A DNA stretch of 64,000 nucleotides from Nocardioides sp. SYSU D00038 (lineage in GTDB: Bacteria > Actinomycetota > Actinomycetes > Propionibacteriales > Nocardioidaceae). The stretch is from the NCBI RefSeq assembly GCF_016924665.1, contig NZ_JAFFJT010000008.1:1-64000 (forward strand), written 5' to 3'. The position numbers were made by a program, and so were the translations under genes. The notes beneath the pieces were generated by a model that had not been told where the DNA came from, did no database searches, and saw only the letters and a program-made list of their open reading frames with translations. Of the stretch, positions 25,519 through 36,854 are shown piece after piece. Within the stretch, counting starts at the first letter, position 1; each line of letters begins with the position of its first letter.

Positions 25519-25964
25519 CCGGCCCGCGGGACCGGGCGACCCGTCGGGCCGACACCCTGGCCCGGTGGGCCGAGTCGGAGGTCGACTGCTGGGTCGCCAC
25601 CGCCTCCCCCGAGGGCGTCGCGCACCTGGTGCCGTTGTCGCTGGCTTGGACAGGCGAGCGGCTGGTGGTCGCCGTGCAGGAGTCGTCGCGCACCGCCCGC
25701 GACCTGCGGGCGTCGGGGCGGGCCCGGGTCGCCGTCGGCCCGACCCGCGACGTGACGATGGTCGATGCGGTGCTCGAGCGGGCGGTGCCGGTGGGCACCG
25801 ACGACGCGCTCGGTGCGGCGTACGCCGCGCAGGCCGACTGGGACCCGCGCGGCAGCGACGGCTACGTCTACCTCGTGCTGCGGCCCGAGCGGGTGCAGGC
25901 CTGGCGGGAGGCCGACGAGATCGCCGGGCGCACCCTGATGCGCGACGGCGCGTGGCTGACCTGA
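25515..25964 (+). CDS. PPOX-class F420-dependent oxidoreductase (TIGR03668-like)
   Basis: 149 residues with the split-barrel flavin/F420-binding fold: ESEVDCWVATASPEGVAHLVPLSLAW opens the domain and TARDLRASGRARVAVGPTRDVTMVDAV follows. The pattern matches actinobacterial F420-binding pyridoxamine-oxidase-like proteins. Coupled to the M13 gene by GTGA overlap. Substrate is unknown; FMN use cannot be excluded. Confidence 0.8.
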   Translation: MTGPRDRATRRADTLARWAESEVDCWVATASPEGVAHLVPLSLAWTGERLVVAVQESSRTARDLRASGRARVAVGPTRDVTMVDAVLERAVPVGTDDALGAAYAAQADWDPRGSDGYVYLVLRPERVQAWREADEIAGRTLMRDGAWLT

Positions 25965-25983
25965 CGCCCCGCGCTGGTTGGGG

Positions 25984-27525
25984 TCAGCGAGGTCGCACAG
26001 GGGTCGACCGAGCGCTGAGCTCGCTCCACCCGGCCCGGTTGCGCGCCTGCACCTGGAAGACCCAACGGCCCTTCGGCAGTGTCATCGACACGGAACGCTG
26101 TCGCGGCCCCAGGCTCTTCGACCGGCGGGTGGCGAGCAACCGACCGCCGGGGGCAATGCGTCGCGCGAAGACCCGGTAGCCCGTGACGGGAGCGCCCGGG
26201 ACTGCGGCCGGGGGGCGCCACCGCGCGCGTGCCGAGCGCTTGCCACCGACGGCGCCGGGAGCGACGTCGGTGACCCTCGGTGCCGCTGGTGGGGCAGCAG
26301 CCGAGGGCGGTGAGGGATCGGGGCCTCCTGGCACCGTGAACCCGATGGTGGCCGGAGCGCTCTCCAACCCCGTTCCGTTGACCGCCACCACCGTCACGAC
26401 ATGGCTGCTGCCCGGGGCCAGCCCCGAGATCCAGACCCCCGTCAGGCCGGTCGAGCCGAAGGTCTGGCCGTCGAGGCGCACCAGGTAGCGCATCGGTCCC
26501 GGGCCGGGCGTGGCCGGTGGTTGCCAGCCCACGCCGACATCGCCCCAGGGTGCGATCGCATGGAAGAGGTCGCGCGGCGGCGTCGACCCCGCCAGCCCCG
26601 CCGCCTGGGCCGAGGCCTCGGGGCCAGTGCCGAAGCTGTTGACGTACCGGACGGCGACCGTGTGGGCTTCGGGTGACTGCTGCGGGAAGGTGTAGGTGAG
26701 GGGGTACGCATCGCCGGCGCCCGCTTCCGGGACGGCGATCCAGGCACCGTCGTCGAGCCGGACCTGGGGCACGGCGTCGCCGCCGGGGTCGATCGGCAGG
26801 GCCCAGTCCACCTTGACGTCGCGAAGCTGGGCGCCGGACCGCTCGGCCCTGACGTTGGTCGGCGCTGTGGGCAGGCCGCGCGGCGTGGCCTCGGCGTAAC
26901 CGGGCAGGCCGGCGCCCGCCGCGTTCAGGGCCTGCACCTCGAACGTCGCGCGCGCTCCGGCGATCAGGCCGGTGAACTCGTACGACCGCTGCGTCGCGGG
27001 GAGGAGCGGCCTCCAGCCGGAATCGGGCGGGCAGGTGACGCAGGCGGGAGTGCGCACGCGGTAGCCGGTCACCGGGAGCCCACGATCCTCTGCGGGCGGG
27101 GCCCAGTGGAGCCGTGCGGCGGTGCCGCTCACGACCTCCGCGCTCACCGCGGTCGGCGCTGAAGGTACTGGCTTCTCCACGAGCACGAGCGTCTGGGGCC
27201 CCGCACCCAGGGCGTTGCGAGCGTGCACGGCGACGCCGTGGTCGGCAAGGCTCACGTCGGTGAAGGTGTGGGTGTGGGTCGTCGGGGACAAGACGGTCCA
27301 CACGCCTGAGTCGAGCCTGACCTCGAAGGCGGTCACCGGACCGGCGCCCGGTGATGCCGGCTCGCCCCACGTCAGGGTGATGGTCTGCGCCGGCCAGTCG
27401 ACCGAGACCCCGGCCGGAACCAGGCCCGGGACGTCGGCCGCGGCGGCTGGGGAGGCCGGCACTAGCAGCAGGGAGGAGAAGACCAGGGCAAGCGCGAGCG
27501 GCCAAGCGCTCAGACGAGGGCGCAT
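25984..27525 (-). CDS. Secreted fibronectin type III repeat protein
   Basis: 513 residues from the ATG at 27525. Sec signal peptide (about 1-30, ending ASPAAAA), then four to five FN3-like repeats of ~90 residues (PSAPTAVSAEVVSGTAARLHW, PTAPTNVRAERSGAQLRDV and similar) with the usual W and Y...V.A.N marks. No catalytic domain or cell-wall anchor is visible. It is probably a secreted adhesive or binding protein. TAGCGT ends five bases before the start. A longer start at 27543 would spoil the signal peptide. Confidence 0.8.
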   Translation of the reverse strand: MRPRLSAWPLALALVFSSLLLVPASPAAAADVPGLVPAGVSVDWPAQTITLTWGEPASPGAGPVTAFEVRLDSGVWTVLSPTTHTHTFTDVSLADHGVAVHARNALGAGPQTLVLVEKPVPSAPTAVSAEVVSGTAARLHWAPPAEDRGLPVTGYRVRTPACVTCPPDSGWRPLLPATQRSYEFTGLIAGARATFEVQALNAAGAGLPGYAEATPRGLPTAPTNVRAERSGAQLRDVKVDWALPIDPGGDAVPQVRLDDGAWIAVPEAGAGDAYPLTYTFPQQSPEAHTVAVRYVNSFGTGPEASAQAAGLAGSTPPRDLFHAIAPWGDVGVGWQPPATPGPGPMRYLVRLDGQTFGSTGLTGVWISGLAPGSSHVVTVVAVNGTGLESAPATIGFTVPGGPDPSPPSAAAPPAAPRVTDVAPGAVGGKRSARARWRPPAAVPGAPVTGYRVFARRIAPGGRLLATRRSKSLGPRQRSVSMTLPKGRWVFQVQARNRAGWSELSARSTPVRPR

Positions 27526-27547
27526 GCTCGACGCTAACCCCAAGGAG

Positions 27548-27690
27548 CCGCGCTGGTCGAGGAAGTCGTGCTAGCGACTGTCTCGAAACCCGAGCCGGCC
27601 GAGACCCTCCGGTGGGGACGGGAGGGTTGTCGGCTCACGGGGTCTCGACGACGCTCGCTGGCGCTCGCTGCTCGACCAGCGGGTGTCGCC
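27548..27690. repeat. REP-like modules before recQ
   Basis: A type-a module (GGTCGAGGAAGTCG..GCTAGCGACTGTCTCGAAACC), the CCCTCCGGTGGGGACGGGAGGG spacer, then a module with core GACGACGCTCGCTGGCGCTC. The last is repeated at about 54437-54475. Confidence 0.75.
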
Positions 27691-27738
27691 CTGTGGAGGG
27701 GCGCCCGGCCGGTCGGTGCCCGCTGGTAGACACGTCGC

Positions 27739-29817
27739 ATGACCACCACCACCGTCCGCGACGCTGCAGAGGCCCACCTCCGCGCGCTCGTCGGCCGCGA
27801 CGACGCCGTCCTCCGCGAGGACCAGTGGTCGGCGATCGAGGCGCTGGCCGTCGACCGGCGCCGGGCCCTGGTGGTGCAGCGCACCGGGTGGGGCAAGTCG
27901 GCGGTCTACTTCGTCGCCACCCTGCTGCTGCGCTCGCAGGGTGCCGGGCCGACGGTGATCGTCAGCCCGCTGCTCGCGCTGATGCGCAACCAGATCGCCG
28001 CCGCCGAGCGGGCCGGCATCCGCGCGGTGACCATCAACTCCACCAACATCGAGGCGTGGGAGCCGATCCACGACCAGATCGCCGCCGGTGAGGTCGACGT
28101 GCTGCTGGTCAGCCCCGAGCGGCTCAACAACCCCGGCTTCCGCGACGAGGTGCTGCCCCGTCTCGCCGCCACCTGCGGCCTGCTCGTCGTCGACGAGGCC
28201 CACTGCATCTCCGACTGGGGCCACGACTTCCGGCCCGACTACCGCCGGATCCGCACCCTGCTCGACGAGCTGCCCGCCGGCATCCCGGTGCTGGCCACCA
28301 CCGCGACCGCCAACGCCCGGGTGACTGCCGACGTCGCCGAGCAGCTCGGCGAGGGCGTCCTGGTGCTGCGTGGCTCGCTCGACCGCGAGTCGCTGCGCCT
28401 CGGCGTGGTCCGGCTGCGCACCGCCGAGCAGCGGATGGCCTGGCTCGCCGACCACCTGGCCGAGCAGCCCGGCTCCGGCATCGTCTACTGCCTCACCGTC
28501 GCCGCCACCCGCGAGATCGCCGACTACCTGCGCTCCCGGGGCCACCAGGTCGCGGCGTACTCCGGGCAGACCGAGACCACCGAGCGGCAGGCCCTCGAGC
28601 AGGACCTCGTCGAGGGCCGGGTCAAGGCGCTGGTCGCGACCAGCGCGCTCGGCATGGGGTTCGACGCGACCCTCGGCTTCGTCGTCAACATGGGGGCGCC
28701 GCAGTCGCCGGTCGCCTACTACCAGCAGGTCGGCCGCGCCGGCCGCGGCACCGACGAGGCGACCGTGGTGCTGCTGCCCGCGCTCGAGGACCGCGACATC
28801 TGGGCCTACTTCGCCTCGCTCTCCTTCCCGCGCGAGGAGCAGGTGCGCCAGACTCTCGAGGTGCTCGCCGAGGCCGGTCGGCCGATGAGCACCGCGGCGC
28901 TCGAGACCTACGTCGACCTCGGCCGCAGCCGGCTCGAGCAGATGCTCAAGGTGCTCGACGTCGACGGTGCCGCCCGCCGGGTCCGCGGCGGCTGGGAGGC
29001 CACCGGCCGGCCGTGGTCCTACGACGAGGAGCGCTACCAGCGGGTGGCCGAGGCCCGGCAGCGCGAGCAGGACGCGATGTTGCGCTACCTCGAGACCACC
29101 GAGTGCCGGATGCGCTACCTGCGCGAGCAGCTCGACGACCCGGAGGCCGCCGACTGCGGGCGCTGCGACAACTGCGGTGGGCTCGACCTCCCGACCACGG
29201 TCTCCGCCGGCGCCGTCGAGGAGGCCGGCGCCCGGCTCTCGCGGCCCGGCGTGCCGGTCGAGCCGCGCCGGATGTGGCCCACCGCGCTCGCCAACCTCGG
29301 CATCGAGCTCAAGGGCAAGATCGACGACGGCGCCGAGGAGGGTCGTGCGGTCGCCCGGCTGACCGACCTCGGCCACGGCCAGGCGCTGCGCGAGCTGTTC
29401 CGCCCCATCACCGCCGATGGTCCGGTGCCGACCGGTCTGGTGCGGGCCGTGGTCGCGATGCTCGACGACTGGCGGCCGGCCGTCGACGGCATCGTCGTGG
29501 TCGAGTCGGCCACCCGGCCCACGCTCACCGCCGACCTCGCCGACGGCCTCTCCCGCTACCTGCGGGCGCCGGTGCTGGGCCGGTTCGCGATCGTCGACCC
29601 CGACGTCGAGCCCGGCCGCGGTCAGGCGAACTCCGCCCAGCGGGTGGCCGCCGTCGGCCGCCGCCACGCCCTGGCCGCCGACGTGCCCGTGGGAGCCCGG
29701 GTGCTGCTGGTCGACGACCTCACCGTCACCGGTTGGACGCTCACCCTCGCCGCCCGCGCGATCCGGTCGGCGGGCGCGAGCGCCGTGCTCCCGCTCGTGC
29801 TCGCCGCCCAGAACTGA
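27739..29817 (+). CDS. RecQ-family DNA helicase with C-terminal phosphoribosyltransferase-like domain
   Basis: 692 residues. SF2 helicase core: Q-motif region VLREDQWSAIEAL, Walker A variant QRTGWGKSAVYF, DEAH box (VVDEAHCISDWGHDFRPDYR, RecQ aromatic loop) and motif VI QQVGRAGRG. A zinc-binding segment has CGRCDNC. The C-terminal ~180 residues are not an HRDC domain: ARVLLVDDLTVTGWTLTLAARAIR matches the PRPP loop of type I phosphoribosyltransferases (ComF-like). TAGACA ends six bases before the ATG. DNA repair role is likely; the extra domain's job is unknown. Confidence 0.88.
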   Translation: MTTTTVRDAAEAHLRALVGRDDAVLREDQWSAIEALAVDRRRALVVQRTGWGKSAVYFVATLLLRSQGAGPTVIVSPLLALMRNQIAAAERAGIRAVTINSTNIEAWEPIHDQIAAGEVDVLLVSPERLNNPGFRDEVLPRLAATCGLLVVDEAHCISDWGHDFRPDYRRIRTLLDELPAGIPVLATTATANARVTADVAEQLGEGVLVLRGSLDRESLRLGVVRLRTAEQRMAWLADHLAEQPGSGIVYCLTVAATREIADYLRSRGHQVAAYSGQTETTERQALEQDLVEGRVKALVATSALGMGFDATLGFVVNMGAPQSPVAYYQQVGRAGRGTDEATVVLLPALEDRDIWAYFASLSFPREEQVRQTLEVLAEAGRPMSTAALETYVDLGRSRLEQMLKVLDVDGAARRVRGGWEATGRPWSYDEERYQRVAEARQREQDAMLRYLETTECRMRYLREQLDDPEAADCGRCDNCGGLDLPTTVSAGAVEEAGARLSRPGVPVEPRRMWPTALANLGIELKGKIDDGAEEGRAVARLTDLGHGQALRELFRPITADGPVPTGLVRAVVAMLDDWRPAVDGIVVVESATRPTLTADLADGLSRYLRAPVLGRFAIVDPDVEPGRGQANSAQRVAAVGRRHALAADVPVGARVLLVDDLTVTGWTLTLAARAIRSAGASAVLPLVLAAQN

Positions 29818-29835
29818 CTGCGCCCCACGCCGAGC

Positions 29836-29862
29836 CGTCGTTACCCGTCACGAGTAACGACG
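29836..29862. other. 27-bp near-perfect palindrome between recQ and the LLM gene
   Basis: CGTCGTTAC and GTAACGACG form the outer arms and CGT/ACG the inner arms; only one pair (29845/29853) mismatches. It starts 18 bases after the recQ stop and ends 14 bases before the TAGGCT hexamer of the next gene. It could be a terminator or an operator; there is no U-tract. Confidence 0.55.
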
Positions 29863-29887
29863 ACTCGACACCCCCTAGGCTCGGCCC

Positions 29888-30778
29888 ATGCGCTTCGGGC
29901 TGACGATCCTGACCGACCTGCCGTGGGCCGAGGCGGCGCCGCGGTGGCGGGCGACCGAGGAGCTCGGCTTCGACCACGCCTGGACCTACGACCACCTGGT
30001 GTGGGGCGGGCTGCCGGAGTCGCCGTGGGCGGGCAGCGTGCCGACGCTGGCCGCGGCCGCCGGGCTGACCAGCAGGATCGGCCTCGGCACCCTGGTCGCC
30101 GCCCCGAACTTCCGCCACCCCTACCCGTTCTTCCGCGACGTGCAGGCGCTGGCCGACATCAGCGACGGCCGGTTCCTGCTCGGCGTCGGCACCGGCGGCG
30201 ACCTCGACAGCCGGCTGCTGGGCGGCGAGCCGCTCTCTATCCGGGAGCGGGTCGACCGGTTCCAGGAGTTCGTCGGCGTGCTCGAGCAGCTGCGCGACGG
30301 CGACCACGTGACCACGCAGGGCCGCTGGTTCGCCACCGCCGACGCCCGCACCCTGCCGGGCCTCGCCCGCACCCCGCTGCTGGTCGCCGCCAACGGTCCG
30401 CGCTCGCTGCGGTTCGCCGCCCGCCACGGCGACGGCTGGATCACCACCGGCCCGCCCGCGGCGCCCGACCTGGAGGCCTGGCTGGCCGGCCTGGCGACCG
30501 CCGTGGCGACGTACGACGAGGCCCTGGCCGCCGCCGGCCGCGACCCCGCGGGCGTGCGGCGCTACGTCGAGACCGACTCCACGCCCCACCTGGGCGAGGG
30601 GGAGGGTCGCTACGCGCTGTCGAGCGTGGGTTTCTTCGAGGAGCTCGCCGGCCGGGTGGCCGAGCTGGGCTTCACCGACCTGGTCACCCACTGGCCGCGG
30701 CCCGACGAGCCCTACCGGGGCACCGAGGCGGTGCTCGAGCAGGTGGCGGCCGACGTGCTGCCCCGGCTGCGCGGGTGA
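29888..30778 (+). CDS. LLM-class (luciferase-like) F420- or flavin-dependent oxidoreductase
   Basis: 296 residues, single-domain luciferase-like fold. RATEELGFDHAWTYDHL, SRIGLGTLVAAPNFRHPYPFFRDVQALADISDGRFLLGVGTGGD and AANGPRSLRFAARHGDGWITTG are typical. The DISDGRFLLGVGTG segment is shared with F420-dependent members. TAGGCT at 29876-29881 ends six bases before the ATG. Substrate is not predictable. Confidence 0.88.
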   Translation: MRFGLTILTDLPWAEAAPRWRATEELGFDHAWTYDHLVWGGLPESPWAGSVPTLAAAAGLTSRIGLGTLVAAPNFRHPYPFFRDVQALADISDGRFLLGVGTGGDLDSRLLGGEPLSIRERVDRFQEFVGVLEQLRDGDHVTTQGRWFATADARTLPGLARTPLLVAANGPRSLRFAARHGDGWITTGPPAAPDLEAWLAGLATAVATYDEALAAAGRDPAGVRRYVETDSTPHLGEGEGRYALSSVGFFEELAGRVAELGFTDLVTHWPRPDEPYRGTEAVLEQVAADVLPRLRG

Positions 30779-30798
30779 CGAACACCCTGGACGGCGAC

Positions 30799-30816
30799 TA
30801 GAACAGGTTCTAGATT
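30799..30816 (+). promoter_or_regulatory. KstR-type operator overlapping a leaderless -10
   Basis: TAGAACAGGTTCTA (30799-30812) matches the KstR consensus TNNAACNNGTTNNA exactly and extends to a 7-bp perfect inverted repeat CTAGAAC/GTTCTAG. Its right end forms the -10 hexamer TAGATT (30811-30816), six bases before the ATG at 30823. KstR is the TetR repressor of cholesterol catabolism in mycobacteria and rhodococci; KstR control here is inferred from the site. Confidence 0.65.
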
Positions 30817-30822
30817 GCCGGC

Positions 30823-31878
30823 ATGGCCCGTCCCGCGCTCGACCGCCCGCTCCGCGTGATCCAGTGGACGACGGGCAACATCGGCCGCCGCTCGTTGCAC
30901 GCGATCCTGGCCCGGCCCGACCTCGAGCTGGCCGGCGTCTTCGCCCACGGCGCCGACAAGGTGGGCATCGACGCCGCCGACCTGTGCGGCTGGCCCGAGC
31001 CGACCGGCGTGCTCGCCACCGACGACGTCGCCGCCCTGGCCGCCCTCGGGGCCGACGCCTGCTGCTACAACCCGCTGTGGCCGAGCATCGATCACCTCGT
31101 CGTGCTGCTCGAGAACGGCGTCAACGTGTGCACCAGCGCGGCCTGGATCACCGGCGGCAAGCAGTCGCCCGAGGACCTCGACCGGATCCGCAGGGCCTGT
31201 GCGGCCGGCGGGTCGTCGATCTTCGGGAGCGGCGCCCACCCGGGCATGACCAACCTGGTCGGCATGGTGCTCAGCGGCTCGTGCGAGCGGGTCGACGAAA
31301 TCCGGATCACCGAGTCGGTCGACTGCTCCACCTACGAGAGCGCCGGCACCCAGACCGCCATGGGCTTCTCCCAGGACCCCGCGACGCCCGGCCTGGCCGA
31401 GTCGGTGCGCCGGGAGAGCGAGGTGTTCGCCGAGTCGGCCGCGATGATGGCCGACGCGCTCGGGGTGACGCTCGACCGGATGACCTTCGACGTGGAGTTC
31501 ACCGCCGCCACCGGTGACAGCGACCTCGGCTTCATGACGATCCCGGCCGGCACCGTGGCCGGCGTGATGGGCTACCACCGCGGCTGGGTGGGCGAGCGCA
31601 ACGTCGTCTCGGTCGGCTTCAACTGGACCATGGGCCAGCACGTGGTGCCGCCCAAGCCGCTCGCGCACGGCCACGTGATCCAGGTCTTCGGCGTGCCCAA
31701 CATGCGCACGGTGATCCACTGCCTGCCGCCGCGCGACTGGACCGAGGGGTTCATGGACCTCGGGATGATCTACACCGCGATGCCGGTGACCAACGCCGTC
31801 CCCCACGTCGTCGCCGCGCCGCCCGGCATCGTCACGCTCGCCGACCTGCCGCCGATCACCGGGCGCGCGAACGTCTGA
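30823..31878 (+). CDS. DapB-like NAD(P)H-dependent dehydrogenase
   Basis: 351 residues. N-terminal Rossmann domain (VIQWTTGNIGRRSLHAIL) like dihydrodipicolinate reductase; GSGAHPGMTNLVGMVLSG and a C-terminal mixed domain follow, as in the 2,4-diaminopentanoate-dehydrogenase-like family common in actinobacteria. True DapB is about 250 residues with a different C-terminus, so lysine biosynthesis is unlikely. A KstR-type operator over its promoter points to steroid or related lipid metabolism. A strong hairpin follows at once. Confidence 0.75.
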   Translation: MARPALDRPLRVIQWTTGNIGRRSLHAILARPDLELAGVFAHGADKVGIDAADLCGWPEPTGVLATDDVAALAALGADACCYNPLWPSIDHLVVLLENGVNVCTSAAWITGGKQSPEDLDRIRRACAAGGSSIFGSGAHPGMTNLVGMVLSGSCERVDEIRITESVDCSTYESAGTQTAMGFSQDPATPGLAESVRRESEVFAESAAMMADALGVTLDRMTFDVEFTAATGDSDLGFMTIPAGTVAGVMGYHRGWVGERNVVSVGFNWTMGQHVVPPKPLAHGHVIQVFGVPNMRTVIHCLPPRDWTEGFMDLGMIYTAMPVTNAVPHVVAAPPGIVTLADLPPITGRANV

Positions 31879-31907
31879 CGCCCGCCCCCCGGGCGGGGGG
31901 CGGGCGT
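31878..31907. terminator. Perfect 13-bp GC-rich hairpin between convergent genes
   Basis: ACGCCCGCCCCCC and its exact reverse complement flank a GGGC loop, starting at the last base of the DapB-like stop and lying 53 bases before the convergent MFS stop. The symmetry allows it to work in both directions. No U-tract. Confidence 0.8.
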
Positions 31908-31960
31908 CACCAGGGCCCGTGCGGCCGGGCCGGCCAGGCCGGTGGGTCGGTACGGCGGGC

Positions 31961-33472
31961 TCAGTGCCCGACGAGCACCGTCGGGTCGACCTGGGCCACC
32001 TTGCGCCGGGGCAGGAAGAACGCCGGCACCAGCACCAGCAGGGTGAGCACGGCGCCCACGAGGAACACGTCGCCGTAGACCTCGGCCCGCTGGCTGTCGA
32101 CCACACCCGGCGCGGCCTGGAGGTTCACCTTGTTCTGCACGCCGTTGGTCAGCAGCACCGTGAAGACCGCGGTGCCGATCGAGGCGGCCACCTGCTGCAC
32201 GATGTTCATCAGCGTCGAGCCGCGCGCGATGGTGTGGGCCTTCAGCGTGGCCAGCGCCGCCGACATCATCGGCATCATCGTGCCGCCCATGCCGAGGCCC
32301 ATCACGAACAGGCTCGCCATGAGGAACAGGTACGACGTGTCCGCGCCGAGCGTCGAGAACGCGCCGAGCCCGATCACGATCACCACGATGCCGGTGAGCA
32401 CCACCTTGCCCGGCCCGATCCGGTCGGCCAGCACGCCGGCGACCGGCATCGTCAGCATCGCGCCCAGCCCCTGCGGCGCGAGCAGCAGACCGGCGTGGAG
32501 GGCGTCCTCGCCACGCACCCCCTGGAAGTAGAGCGGGAACAGCAGCCCGGCCCCGAAGAACGCGATGCAGAACACCGTGTTGGCGATGACCGCGGCGGTC
32601 AGGGTGCGGTTGCCGAACAGGCGCAGGTCGACCAGCGGGTGCGCGTTGCGGTGGCTGAGCGCCCACGGCACGAACCCCGCGACCAGCAGGATGCCGAGGA
32701 GCGAGAAGGCGACGACCTCGAAGGTCCACATGGTGCCGTCCTCCATGCGTGCCTCGGGGATCGACGAGATGCCGAACAACAGCGCGGCCAGGCCGGGAGA
32801 GAGCAGCAGCACCCCGAGCCAGTCGAACGTCTCGCTGGGCTCGACCTCGTCCTTGGGAAGCACCCGGAAGGCGTAGACGAGCGCGGCGGCGCCGATGGGC
32901 AGGTTGATCAGGAAGATCCAGTGCCACGAGGCGGCGTCGATCAGCGCGCCGCCCACGATCGGGCCGAGGATCGGACCGAGCAGCATCGGTACGCCGAGCA
33001 CGGCCATCACCCGGCCGACCCGCTCCGGGCCGGCGGCCCGGGTCAGGATCGTCATGCCGAGCGGCATCAGCATGCCGCCACCGAGGCCCTGCACGACCCG
33101 GAACGCCACCAGCACCTCCAGCGACGACGCGAGCGCGCACAGTGCCGAGCCGAGGGTGAAGAGCACCACCGCGGCCAGGTAGAGACGCTTGGTGCCGAAC
33201 CGGTCGGCCGCCCAGCCGGTCAGCGGGATCACCGTGGCCAGCGCCAGCGTGTAGCCGGTCATCGTCCAGGCCACCTGGGCGGCGGTGGCCTCGAACTCGC
33301 GCTGGAAGGTCTCGAGCGCCACCGAGACGACGGTGATGTCGAGGATCGACATGATGGCGCCGAGCACCACCACGCCCGCGACCACAAGGGTCGCGCGGTC
33401 GAGCTTGTCGTCATGAGCGCTGTCGTCAGGAGCGGGGGAGCCGGGCGGGTCGGGCTGCAGGTCCGTGGTCAC
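31961..33472 (-). CDS. MFS multidrug exporter, DHA2 (EmrB-like)
   Basis: 503 residues, 14 predicted helices. Motif A reads GWAADRFGTKRLYL; LGPILGPIVGGALIDAASWHWIFLINLP is the antiporter motif C with the WHWIFLIN mark of DHA2 pumps. I chose the GTG at 33472 because TAGGGT on this strand ends seven bases upstream; a GTG at 33481 would add three residues. It may share a transcript with the upstream glutathione peroxidase. Substrate unknown. Confidence 0.9.
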   Translation of the reverse strand: MTTDLQPDPPGSPAPDDSAHDDKLDRATLVVAGVVVLGAIMSILDITVVSVALETFQREFEATAAQVAWTMTGYTLALATVIPLTGWAADRFGTKRLYLAAVVLFTLGSALCALASSLEVLVAFRVVQGLGGGMLMPLGMTILTRAAGPERVGRVMAVLGVPMLLGPILGPIVGGALIDAASWHWIFLINLPIGAAALVYAFRVLPKDEVEPSETFDWLGVLLLSPGLAALLFGISSIPEARMEDGTMWTFEVVAFSLLGILLVAGFVPWALSHRNAHPLVDLRLFGNRTLTAAVIANTVFCIAFFGAGLLFPLYFQGVRGEDALHAGLLLAPQGLGAMLTMPVAGVLADRIGPGKVVLTGIVVIVIGLGAFSTLGADTSYLFLMASLFVMGLGMGGTMMPMMSAALATLKAHTIARGSTLMNIVQQVAASIGTAVFTVLLTNGVQNKVNLQAAPGVVDSQRAEVYGDVFLVGAVLTLLVLVPAFFLPRRKVAQVDPTVLVGH

Positions 33473-33541
33473 TCGCCCCACCCTAAAGCGGGGTCTTGGT
33501 CCTCCGCCTCCGAGTTTCCGGCCTACCAGGAGTGGGCTTGG

Positions 33542-34033
33542 TCACGGCCCGGCGACCCCGCGCACCGCCGCGACCAGTGCCGGGTCGCCGGGCTCGACCT
33601 GGGGGCTGAACCGGGCCACCACGGCGCCGTCGCCGTCGACGAGGAACTTCTCGAAGTTCCAGCGCACGTCGCCGGTCTCGCCGTTCTCGTCCGGGGCGGC
33701 GGTCAGCTCGGCGTAGATCGGGTGCCGGCCGTCGCCGTTGACCTCGATCTTCTCGGTCATCGGGAACGTCACGCCGTAGGTCGCCGAGCAGAACTCCGCG
33801 ATCTCCTCGGCGCTGCCCGGCTCCTGGCCGAGGAACTGGTTGCACGGCAGCCCGACGACCGTGAACGCCGCGTCGCCGTGCTCCTCGTGGAGCGCCTCGA
33901 GGCCGGCGTACTGCGGCGTGAGCCCGCAGCGGCTGGCGACGTTGACCAGCAGCGCCGCCCGGCCGCCGAGGATCTCGCCGAGGGTGGCGGGGGAGCCGTC
34001 GAGGCGGGCGATCGGTGCGTCGAGGATGCTCAT
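33542..34033 (-). CDS. Glutathione-peroxidase-family thiol peroxidase
   Basis: 163 residues. Thioredoxin-fold peroxidase with catalytic Cys in NVASRCGLTPQYAGLEAL, Gln in GLPCNQFLGQEPG and Trp-Asn in VRWNFEKFLV, the family's catalytic set. Bacterial Cys forms usually take electrons from thioredoxin rather than glutathione, which actinobacteria lack. The second Cys in LPCNQF may be the resolving residue. TAGGCT on this strand (34040-34045) ends six bases before the ATG. Confidence 0.93.
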   Translation of the reverse strand: MSILDAPIARLDGSPATLGEILGGRAALLVNVASRCGLTPQYAGLEALHEEHGDAAFTVVGLPCNQFLGQEPGSAEEIAEFCSATYGVTFPMTEKIEVNGDGRHPIYAELTAAPDENGETGDVRWNFEKFLVDGDGAVVARFSPQVEPGDPALVAAVRGVAGP

Positions 34034-34127
34034 GGGCCGAGCCTAGCCAGCACGGAACTCGGCCCGGAACCAACCGTCGGCGCCCGGCGTTAGGTTGAGG
34101 TCCCCACCCCTCGGAGGTAGCACCCGC

Positions 34128-36853
<2,726 letters not shown>

Positions 36854-36854
<1 letters not shown>

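Noticed and set aside
30823..31878. Dihydrodipicolinate reductase (dapB) of lysine biosynthesis
   Set aside because: The protein is about 100 residues too long and only the N-terminal Rossmann part resembles DapB; the context is not lysine synthesis.
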